A DNA stretch of 8,702 nt from positions 1 through 8,702 of the forward strand of contig DGOU01000019.1 of the NCBI GenBank assembly GCA_002390165.1, given 5' to 3'. Both the position numbers and the translations under genes were made by a program. This document shows positions 1-5,856 of this stretch, in pieces. This stretch comes from Lutibacter sp. UBA4458 (GTDB lineage Bacteria; Bacteroidota; Bacteroidia; Flavobacteriales; Flavobacteriaceae). Numbering within the stretch: the first letter of the stretch is position 1; every line of letters starts with the position of its first letter. The notes beneath the pieces were generated by a model. It made no database searches, was not told the DNA's origin, and saw only the letters and a program-made list of their open reading frames with translations.

Positions 1-501
1 ATGGATCATTTTGCGTTACCAAGCGATTCACTTCATAAAGCTATGGAAACTAAAAAATTACATCGTAATTTTATGGGTTATACTGCTGGTAAAACTGAGC
101 TTATGATTGGTTTAGGAATGTCATCAATAAGCGATTCTTGGTATGCTTTTGCGCAAAATGAAAAAGATGTGGATGATTATACGGAAAGGGTAAATAAAGG
201 ATTATTGCCTGTTTTTAGAGGTCATTTATTAACGGATACCGATTTAATTATTAGAAAGCACATTTTAAATTTAATGTGTAATTTAGAAACTGAATGGAAA
301 ATTGGTTTGGATGAAAAAGTTAAGTCAGAAATTATTCATCGTTTACAAGCAATTATTGATGATAATTTAATTGAAGTTTCTGAAAACAAAATTATAGTAA
401 AAGAGGAGGGAAGAATGTTTGTACGTAATGTTTGTATGGCTTTTGATTTACGATTAATTGAAAATAAACCAGATACAAGAATTTTTTCAATGACAATATA
501 A
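1..501 (+). CDS. hemN: Oxygen-independent coproporphyrinogen III dehydrogenase, C-terminal part (5' truncated by window)
   Basis: This is the C-terminal 166 residues of HemN, the cytoplasmic radical-SAM enzyme that oxidatively decarboxylates coproporphyrinogen III to protoporphyrinogen IX without oxygen. Visible family motifs are MDHFALPSD at residues 1-9, LHRNFMGYT at 20-28, GLGMSSIS at 37-44, and a YAFAQN segment at 48-53 followed by the HemN C-terminal domain with VFRGHLL. The first base falls on an internal Met codon. Bacterial HemN proteins are around 450 residues, so the N-terminal radical-SAM half, with the CxxxCxxC cluster motif, lies outside the window and this ATG is not the true start. 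The TAA stop is at 499-501, followed by a strong hairpin. The gene converges on a cytochrome-rich operon. A role in haem supply under low oxygen fits that neighbour, but the adjacency could be coincidental. Confidence 0.93.
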   Translation: MDHFALPSDSLHKAMETKKLHRNFMGYTAGKTELMIGLGMSSISDSWYAFAQNEKDVDDYTERVNKGLLPVFRGHLLTDTDLIIRKHILNLMCNLETEWKIGLDEKVKSEIIHRLQAIIDDNLIEVSENKIIVKEEGRMFVRNVCMAFDLRLIENKPDTRIFSMTI

Positions 502-522
502 CTTTGATTCTAGAATTTAAAA

Positions 523-556
523 AAAGCCTCAAACAGTTTATATTGTTTGAGGCTTT
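523..556. terminator. Bidirectional intrinsic terminator between hemN and the cytochrome operon
   Basis: There is a perfect 13-bp inverted repeat: AAAGCCTCAAACA at 523-535 pairs with TGTTTGAGGCTTT at 544-556 around an 8-nt loop. An A-run precedes it (519-525) and T-rich sequence follows, so it can terminate both hemN (+) and the minus-strand operon ending at 583. It is the most G+C-rich stem in the window and sits exactly between two convergent stop codons. Confidence 0.92.
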
Positions 557-582
557 AATATTTTAAATAGCTAGTAAAAATA

Positions 583-981
583 TTATTCAGCTAAAGTTCT
601 CATGTAATTTACAATTAGCCATCTGTCTTCATCATCTGGCATTTTTTTAGTGAATTCAGGCATGTCATCTCTACCAATTGTAGTTTTATAAAATAATGCA
701 CCGTCACTTTGTTCTTGAAATTCTTCAGTAGAAAAATCTCCTAATTCTCCTTCTAATTCATCTGCTTTTGTGCCGTCTCCATAACCTTCTTTACCGTGAC
801 AAGATTTACAATGTTTAGTGTATAGTGATTTTCCAATTGCTGCATCAGTATCTGCATCTATTGGGTTTTTCATATTTTCATATTTTGCAGGTACTTTCCA
901 TTCCTCTTGTACTAGCGTAGTGAAAGAGTATAATGCAAAAGTAATGACTCCGATAATAGTTAAAATTTTAATTTTTTTCAT
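583..981 (-). CDS. Monohaem c-type cytochrome, periplasmic (last gene of operon)
   Basis: A 132-residue class I-like cytochrome c. Residues 1-24 form a hydrophobic export signal or signal-anchor without a lipobox Cys. The haem-attachment motif CKSCH is at residues 58-62, followed by a G-rich segment (GKEGYGDG). Met107 in the GRDDMPEF segment is the likely distal axial ligand, and a C-terminal helix (RWLIVNYMRTL) closes the fold. It probably carries electrons in the periplasm to or from the upstream ferredoxin/NrfD module. It starts 12 nt after the stop of the Ig-like gene, and its leader has AAAACTTAACA just before the ATG, as does the other small cytochrome gene. The family is clear. The redox partner is inferred from position. 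Whether the N-terminus is cleaved cannot be decided by eye. Confidence 0.9.
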   Translation of the reverse strand: MKKIKILTIIGVITFALYSFTTLVQEEWKVPAKYENMKNPIDADTDAAIGKSLYTKHCKSCHGKEGYGDGTKADELEGELGDFSTEEFQEQSDGALFYKTTIGRDDMPEFTKKMPDDEDRWLIVNYMRTLAE

Positions 982-993
982 GGTTGTTAAGTT

Positions 994-1854
994 TTAAGAT
1001 TTTGTTATTTTAAATAAATTAGCAATTAAATATATAATTAAACCCCATATACCAACTATCAATATATTTGGAAATATCAGTAAGAATAGAGGTGTTTTAT
1101 TTCTAGGCGACCACATAGTTCTTTGGTCATATGTAGACTCATCTACAATTGGAACTCCAATAGGAGCTTTTACTATTGCTTTTACAGTTCCAAAGTCATC
1201 ATTATCGTTAAGAACTACTTCAAAAGTTAAGTTTCCATCAACACCAGGTATACCTTCTTCAATAAGTACAAGAATAGTGCCATTTTCATCTGTATTATTA
1301 AACTCTTCACCAATTTTTAAAGGTTTAAAAAGTCGTTTAACTTGAACGTCAAGAGACTCATCTGAAATAGGATTTCCGGTACTTTTATCTAATAAGGTTG
1401 CGGTTATGTAATTAATACTGTCTTTAGTAATTAGTTTAGCTTCTATTGAGGCATCTTTAAAACTAATACTTTTTTTAGCTTTTTTGTAAGTGTCGTTTCC
1501 TTTAAATGAAAAGGAAATTTCATAAATGTTAGTTGAATCTGCTTTAATACTATTTCTGTTTTTTATCACAAATCTACTTTCACCTTTCATATTGGTGACT
1601 GTTTTACCTATTTTAACTTTTTCATCATCAAATTCATTATAAACTGCTATTTCAATATTAGCAACATCAACATTTTTCTTTTTCACTTTTGATGAAGCTT
1701 TAATATCAAAATAGATTTCACCGTTCATTATTTTAACATATTGCGCTTTCAATCTAACCTTGCTTTTTTTTGTTTTTTGCGCAAAATTTGAAGAGATACA
1801 AAAAACACTTAATAATACAAGAAAAAAGTGACGAATGTTTAATTGATTTTTCAT
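994..1854 (-). CDS. Secreted Ig-like-domain protein with C-terminal membrane anchor, function unknown
   Basis: I do not recognise a named family for this 286-residue protein. It has a signal peptide (about residues 1-25, ending at SNFAQ) and a Lys-rich stretch. Two segments with alternating beta-strand pattern follow (about 35-135 and 136-232) and look like Ig/Big-type domains. A conserved-looking MWSPRNKTPLF segment (247-257) leads into a single C-terminal transmembrane helix (about 255-280) with a short cytoplasmic tail. The predicted topology is a periplasmic domain tethered to the inner membrane. Its ATG overlaps the TGA of the NrfD-like gene by 4 nt (ATGA), so the two are probably translationally coupled. 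The cytochrome gene follows 12 nt later. An accessory or scaffold subunit that docks the cytochrome onto the NrfD complex is a reasonable inference from position only. No cofactor motif is visible. Confidence 0.8.
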   Translation of the reverse strand: MKNQLNIRHFFLVLLSVFCISSNFAQKTKKSKVRLKAQYVKIMNGEIYFDIKASSKVKKKNVDVANIEIAVYNEFDDEKVKIGKTVTNMKGESRFVIKNRNSIKADSTNIYEISFSFKGNDTYKKAKKSISFKDASIEAKLITKDSINYITATLLDKSTGNPISDESLDVQVKRLFKPLKIGEEFNNTDENGTILVLIEEGIPGVDGNLTFEVVLNDNDDFGTVKAIVKAPIGVPIVDESTYDQRTMWSPRNKTPLFLLIFPNILIVGIWGLIIYLIANLFKITKS

Positions 1855-3167
1855 GATTTGGTGTTTTTTACGTTTTTTAACAATTCTTGCTCATCTGCAG
1901 TTTTTTGAATAGGAATAACTGGTAAATATCTAACTAACATTGTTATAATTAGCAATGCCATAGCAAGTGTAGCAAGTGTAATTAACCATTCATGAATACT
2001 TGGGAAATAGTGATGCCAAGATTCTGGTACACCTTGTATAGGCATAAATGGGTGTAATAATGTAGGTGTTACAATTAAATACCGTTTCCACCAAGAAGCA
2101 ATAACCACTACTAAACCTATAATAAACATTGGTAGTGGTTTTCTTCCTTTTTTAAATAACAGTACAATAGATGGAATTATTAATCCACCAATGATTACGA
2201 ACCAAAACAGAAATGCGTAATGCCCTGTAAATAGGACGTCTAAATGCTCAAGTTCTCCTTTTTTAGCTGTGAATACGGGTATTAAATATTCATTAATATT
2301 AAAGTATAAATAAGTTAAACAAGCTAATACCAGTAGTTTTCCTAATTTATCGAAGTGGAATTCAGTAATATAATTTTCAAGTTTATAAACTCTTCTTACA
2401 ACGTAAATAACAGTAATTAAAGCTCCAATACCTGCAACAAATGCTCCTGATATAAAATATGCTCCCATATTGGTGCTATCCCAGCCTATTCTATAAGTAG
2501 TTGAAAACAGCCAAGCATCAACGGTTTGAAGAATTAAACTAATTGGAATAATCATTAAAGCAATAATTTGAATTGATTTTGTTTGGATTGCTTTTTGAGC
2601 TTTACTACCTGTCCAATTTAATGATAATTTACCATACCATTTACTCAAAAATGGACTTTCATCTTTAAAATGATCTTTAAGAATTGCTAAATCTGGAATT
2701 AATGGAAAATAAAGCAATAAGAAACTAATTGCTATGGAAGTTGGTATTATAATAACATCCCAAGTAATTGGGGATTGAAGTCGTGCATGAATAAATAAAT
2801 TTAATAATCTATCTGGTCTGGCCATATCAATCATAATTGTAATACCTGCCATTACAATTGCAGCTAAAGTAATTATTTCAGCAATTCTAACTATTGGTGT
2901 TCTCCATTCATTATGTGTTAACCTTAAAATAGCTACAGTTACTGAACCAACAAAACTTGTGGCTACAAAAAAGACAAAATTTGAAATGTAAATTCCCCAT
3001 AAAGCATAGTCGCGCATATTAGTAACAACCTGTCCTTTAATTAGTTGATCTATATAAGCAACTATTCCAATAATTATTATCACAAGCAGAGAGCTTGTCC
3101 ATATAACACCTAGTTTGCCAAATTTTTTTGGTACTAAGTCGCTAATAAGTTTATCGTAATTTTTCAT
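1851..3167 (-). CDS. NrfD/PsrC/ActC-type integral membrane quinone-interacting subunit
   Basis: A 438-residue polytopic protein with about ten hydrophobic helices (roughly 20-40, 55-82, 95-116, 136-156, 198-218, 234-257, 275-295, 313-338, 345-366, 392-413). Its pattern matches the NrfD/PolySulfide-reductase-C superfamily. Supporting segments are IDMARPDR (113-120, with Asp114 in the helix), SPITWD (132-137), the GHYAFLFW helix (315-322) and WWKRYLIV (359-366). The ten-helix length is closer to ActC/ActF of alternative complex III and to HybB/QrcD-like members than to eight-helix NrfD. Such proteins bind menaquinol at the periplasmic side and pass electrons to a partner ferredoxin. That partner is encoded 2 nt upstream, which is the standard pairing. 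The TGA stop overlaps the next ATG. The direction of electron flow cannot be read from sequence. Confidence 0.92.
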   Translation of the reverse strand: MKNYDKLISDLVPKKFGKLGVIWTSSLLVIIIIGIVAYIDQLIKGQVVTNMRDYALWGIYISNFVFFVATSFVGSVTVAILRLTHNEWRTPIVRIAEIITLAAIVMAGITIMIDMARPDRLLNLFIHARLQSPITWDVIIIPTSIAISFLLLYFPLIPDLAILKDHFKDESPFLSKWYGKLSLNWTGSKAQKAIQTKSIQIIALMIIPISLILQTVDAWLFSTTYRIGWDSTNMGAYFISGAFVAGIGALITVIYVVRRVYKLENYITEFHFDKLGKLLVLACLTYLYFNINEYLIPVFTAKKGELEHLDVLFTGHYAFLFWFVIIGGLIIPSIVLLFKKGRKPLPMFIIGLVVVIASWWKRYLIVTPTLLHPFMPIQGVPESWHHYFPSIHEWLITLATLAMALLIITMLVRYLPVIPIQKTADEQELLKNVKNTKS

Positions 3168-3169
3168 AA

Positions 3170-4144
3170 TTATTCAGGTTTTTCAACAGATTGAAATTCA
3201 TTGTAATCTTTTAAGCCATCTTCAAAATTGACTAGCCTATCTGTTGGAGGTAAATAATATACGCTTGGTTCTGTTCCTAAACCTTCCATAATTCTATAAC
3301 CTGCCTTATCTTTTAATAATTTACTAAATCGAAGTGTTTCATCTCCATTTGTTACGGTATCTTCATATTTATCTCCAAAATAGAAAACACCATTAGGGCA
3401 AGCAGAAACACAGTGAGGTAGCTCATTTTCTTTTATTGCATGTGGACAAAAATCACATTTATCGACAGTTCCTTTTATACTAGGTAAACCTGCGTGTTCT
3501 ACTGATTTATTTGATGTTTTGTGTTCCATTTCCATATTCATGGTAATTTCACCTTGGTTTGGTTCGCTCCAATTAAATACTCGTGTTGAATATGGGCAAG
3601 CAGCCATACAAAAACGGCATCCAATACAACGTTCATTATCAATTAAAACTAAGCCATCTTTTCTTTTAAATGTTGCATCAACAGGGCAAACTGTAACACA
3701 AGCTGGATGATCACAATGCATACAAGTTGTTGGCATCCAATATGGTGCAGTATCAAGAGATTCTTGCATTTTATAAATCTTTAACCAAGCATTATCTCCT
3801 GTTATATAATGGTGTTTATTACAAGCAGTTTGGCATTTCAAGGCATTTTTACATTTTGCCAAGTCTATAACCATTACAAATTTTCGGTTTGGCATTCCTT
3901 CTCTTATGTTGTAATCTTCATGTTTTTTAGAATTATCCATTTCCATAACTTCTGATGAGTCTACTTGAATTATAGTTCCATCAGTTGTCATTAACTCCAT
4001 TTTTCCACTTGAATTATTTTCAGTTTGTGCGTTTAATTTGGAAGCTAGTTTAGAAAGTCCTAATCCACTAATTGCAGTTACTAAGCTTATTTTTAGCCCA
4101 TTGTCAAGAAATTTACGTCTTGAATTAGTTTTATTGTTTTTCAT
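3170..4144 (-). CDS. Tat-exported four-cluster ferredoxin subunit (NrfC/HybA/TtrB-like)
   Basis: A 324-residue iron-sulfur protein. Residues 7-40 are a twin-arginine signal (NSRRKFL, hydrophobic core, cleavage near LNAQ), so it is folded before export to the periplasm. A short module with TTDGTIIQVD (53-62) precedes the ferredoxin domain. The Cys sets are C98-x5-C104-x3-C108, C141-x2-C144-x4-C149-x3-C153, C173-x2-C176-x2-C179-x3-C183 and C230-x2-C233-x11-C245-x3-C249. This is the usual four-motif arrangement except that the second Cys of motif I is Ala101, leaving 15 of 16 ligands. The family wires an NrfD-type quinone protein to periplasmic redox partners, and the NrfD-like gene follows after 2 nt. 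No molybdoenzyme large subunit is nearby, so a NrfCD-like quinol:cytochrome module is more likely than a complete CISM enzyme. Confidence 0.92.
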   Translation of the reverse strand: MKNNKTNSRRKFLDNGLKISLVTAISGLGLSKLASKLNAQTENNSSGKMELMTTDGTIIQVDSSEVMEMDNSKKHEDYNIREGMPNRKFVMVIDLAKCKNALKCQTACNKHHYITGDNAWLKIYKMQESLDTAPYWMPTTCMHCDHPACVTVCPVDATFKRKDGLVLIDNERCIGCRFCMAACPYSTRVFNWSEPNQGEITMNMEMEHKTSNKSVEHAGLPSIKGTVDKCDFCPHAIKENELPHCVSACPNGVFYFGDKYEDTVTNGDETLRFSKLLKDKAGYRIMEGLGTEPSVYYLPPTDRLVNFEDGLKDYNEFQSVEKPE

Positions 4145-4171
4145 AAGTAGTAGTAATTAAATGAAATGAAA

Positions 4172-4438
4172 TTAAAGTTTTCTCCCTAACCAATTTAGGA
4201 ACGAATTATTAGAAATATTTTTCTTAATAATTTTTGCGTTTTTTAAAGCGCTAACTTTAACTTTTACAGCAGTGCCGTCAGGTTTTAATAAAGTTTGGTA
4301 TTCTTCATCATCTAGATTTGATAGAGTAGATTCTCCTTTGGAAGATTTTCCAAACCCTAAAAAAGGAATTAATAATACACTTCCTAAAATAGGTAGAATA
4401 CTTCTTCTTGAGATTTGTTTGCCTTTTTTAGTTTTCAT
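4172..4438 (-). CDS. Small twin-arginine-signal protein, paralogous to the N-terminus of the adjacent ferredoxin
   Basis: An 88-residue protein of no named family. I start it at 4438 (MKTKKGKQISRR). An in-frame upstream ATG at 4471 would add 11 residues that break the Tat signal layout and would lie inside a hairpin. The N-terminus is a Tat signal: SRRSIL, a hydrophobic core with LGSVLLIPFLGFG, then GKSS. The mature part is only about 60 residues and has no Cys or other metal motif. It contains LLKPDGTAVKVKVSAL, which resembles MTTDGTIIQVDSSEV in the ferredoxin encoded 27 nt downstream. It may be a small subunit or an assembly or escort partner of that ferredoxin. This is inference from adjacency and the shared module. 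The reading frame is supported by codon pattern and tight operon spacing. Confidence 0.75.
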   Translation of the reverse strand: MKTKKGKQISRRSILPILGSVLLIPFLGFGKSSKGESTLSNLDDEEYQTLLKPDGTAVKVKVSALKNAKIIKKNISNNSFLNWLGRKL

Positions 4439-4457
4439 AATGTTAGTAGATATTTTA

Positions 4458-4500
4458 AAACAGTAAAACAAAATATAATTAGAATTTTGCTTTACTGTTT
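4458..4500 (-). terminator. Intercistronic hairpin between the beta-barrel gene and the small Tat gene
   Basis: AAACAGTAAA (4458-4467) pairs with TTTACTGTTT (4491-4500). After one mismatch, six further pairs (4469-4474 with 4484-4489) extend the stem around a 9-nt loop. On the minus strand it is followed by only a short T-run (TTTT then AAAATA). It could be a leaky terminator, a processing site or an mRNA-stability element that sets different levels of the upstream envelope proteins and the downstream inner-membrane module. Confidence 0.55.
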
Positions 4501-4517
4501 AGGTTGATTCAAATAAT

Positions 4518-5366
4518 CTAAAAATTGTAAACTCTAGTAATATTAAATCCAATTAAATAATCTCCTTTAAAGAAATCATTTGTGTTAAACATAATATTTT
4601 TTTGAGCAACTAAACCATTGTAATTGGTAGCAAATAATTGAAATGCGTGAGCTGATGTTGAAAATTCAACACCTAAACTAATACCAGGATGTGGATTGTC
4701 TTGTAAAAATTCAGTTATTGGCTGTGTATAGTCAACAATTACAGATGTTTGAGCACTAATTTTATAGCGGCCACCAAAAGCAATTGCAACCATGTCATTT
4801 CTCATGGTGTTTTCAACAATATTAAAATGTGAAACACTTGGAGCTACTTGTAAAGAAAGTTTTGGACTAAATCTACGTGCAATAATTAATTGGTTAAAGT
4901 TGGAATATCTATCTTGTAAGTTGGTGAAATTTTCTTTTTCACGTGCATTTACAGTAAAATTACCATAATAAGAAACACTTACAGGCATTTTATTAGAACG
5001 TGTTTGTCTTAACAATGCAACTTTCCAATTAAAATCTTGTAAACGATCAAATTTAGTTGTTCCATATCCAATAGTTAACCTTTCGTGAATTGCATATGAT
5101 AATCCAATTCTAATATTTGAAGGAGCCCAAAAACCAGCTAAATCATTAGTTCCTCCATTTACCAATCCAAATCTATGAGACATTTGAACTTCTAATGCAT
5201 TTTTATTGAACAACACATTTGTTGGATTGTCAATAAGCGATGCACTTTCAAACGCAGGTCTTTCTAATTTTTCTTTAACCTTTTCCTTTTTGGTTTCATC
5301 ATCTTGTGCAAAAGCAACAAAAGGTAAAACCAATAAAATAAAAAGTATTTGTATATAATTTTTCAT
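4518..5366 (-). CDS. DUF5777-like outer-membrane beta-barrel protein
   Basis: A 282-residue protein with a signal peptide (about 1-20, ending FVAFA before QDD). A charged linker (TKKEKVKEKLERP) follows. The rest consists of alternating amphipathic strands separated by polar turns, ending in RVYNF with a terminal aromatic residue as expected for the outer-membrane assembly signal. Segments such as FNKNALEVQMSHRFG, then LAGFWAPSNIRIGLSYA, and LTIGYGTTKFD fit the DUF5777 beta-barrel family known from Bacteroidota. The size suggests a small barrel of roughly 10-12 strands. It has no haem motif. The flanking genes for two lipoprotein haem proteins and a Tat ferredoxin suggest a role in the outer-membrane end of an electron-transfer route. 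A general porin role is the alternative. The start is 16 nt after the upstream lipoprotein stop. Confidence 0.82.
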   Translation of the reverse strand: MKNYIQILFILLVLPFVAFAQDDETKKEKVKEKLERPAFESASLIDNPTNVLFNKNALEVQMSHRFGLVNGGTNDLAGFWAPSNIRIGLSYAIHERLTIGYGTTKFDRLQDFNWKVALLRQTRSNKMPVSVSYYGNFTVNAREKENFTNLQDRYSNFNQLIIARRFSPKLSLQVAPSVSHFNIVENTMRNDMVAIAFGGRYKISAQTSVIVDYTQPITEFLQDNPHPGISLGVEFSTSAHAFQLFATNYNGLVAQKNIMFNTNDFFKGDYLIGFNITRVYNF

Positions 5367-5382
5367 GTGTATCTTTTATAGG

Positions 5383-5772
5383 TTAATTATTTAAAGCTCC
5401 TTGATTAATCCATGTTTTAACCAAATTAATTTTAGTTTGTGACCATGCTGATCCAGGAGGCATTAAAGAAACTCCGCCTGTTCCTAAAAGAGATTTGTAA
5501 AGTATGCTTCCATCTGCATCATTAGGTGTTACATAACCATTTAACAAGTTGGCAAATGAATTTGTATTAAGTGTAGGAGGTGTATTTCCGTTATGGCATC
5601 CAACACATTGACTCCAAAGTGGAACTATATCATCTTGATAAGATATTATTACAGTATCTCCGCCATCATCATCTATAATAACATCTTCATACTCAGGATA
5701 GGCATCATAATAACATGAATTCATTAGTAAGCCTCCGCATACGATGATTAATATTTGAAATATTTTTTTCAT
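5383..5772 (-). CDS. Monohaem lipoprotein cytochrome c
   Basis: A 129-residue lipoprotein. It has a short signal with lipid-attachment Cys20 (GGLLMNSC), then an unusually acidic tether (DAYPEYEDV and DDDGGD, about 23-39), then a small cytochrome domain. The haem motif CVGCH is at 56-60 and a candidate axial Met104 lies in LMPPG. The domain resembles the planctomycete-type cytochrome C family seen as short Cys-x2-Cys-His modules with a late MPP motif, and it ends with a WINQGALNN helix. Acidic residues soon after the lipidated Cys are a feature of lipoproteins sent to the cell surface in Bacteroidota, although this is not an exact match to a published signal. It lies 84 nt downstream of the haem lipoprotein gene, across a hairpin, and 16 nt upstream of the barrel gene. 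Confidence 0.88.
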   Translation of the reverse strand: MKKIFQILIIVCGGLLMNSCYYDAYPEYEDVIIDDDGGDTVIISYQDDIVPLWSQCVGCHNGNTPPTLNTNSFANLLNGYVTPNDADGSILYKSLLGTGGVSLMPPGSAWSQTKINLVKTWINQGALNN

Positions 5773-5812
5773 TGTTAAGTTTTTTAATTAAATAATCTTT
5801 TGTTTTTTATTT

Positions 5813-5843
5813 AAAAGTACAGGTTATTTAAACCTGCACTTTT
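5813..5843 (-). terminator. Intercistronic hairpin downstream of the haem lipoprotein gene
   Basis: AAAAGTACAGGTT (5813-5825) faces AACCTGCACTTTT (5831-5843) around a 5-nt loop. As plus-strand RNA the stem has one A·C mismatch. As minus-strand RNA that position is a G·U pair, giving an unbroken 13-bp stem followed by TTTT. This supports function in the operon transcript, as a partial terminator or a 3'-end stabiliser for the first gene's mRNA. It begins 14 nt after the stop codon of the upstream gene. Confidence 0.65.
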
Positions 5844-5856
5844 AATAGAAAGATTA

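Noticed and set aside
3519..3710. Plus-strand 63-codon frame opposite the ferredoxin gene
   Set aside because: Antisense to conserved cluster motifs, with no start context or homology.
4272..4466. Plus-strand 64-codon frame opposite the small Tat gene
   Set aside because: The minus-strand frame has a proper Tat signal and operon spacing; the plus frame has neither.
4439..4471. Longer start (ATG at 4471) for the small Tat protein
   Set aside because: It would place an extra FYCFK segment before the Tat signal and initiate inside a stable hairpin; the ATG at 4438 gives a normal Tat N-region.
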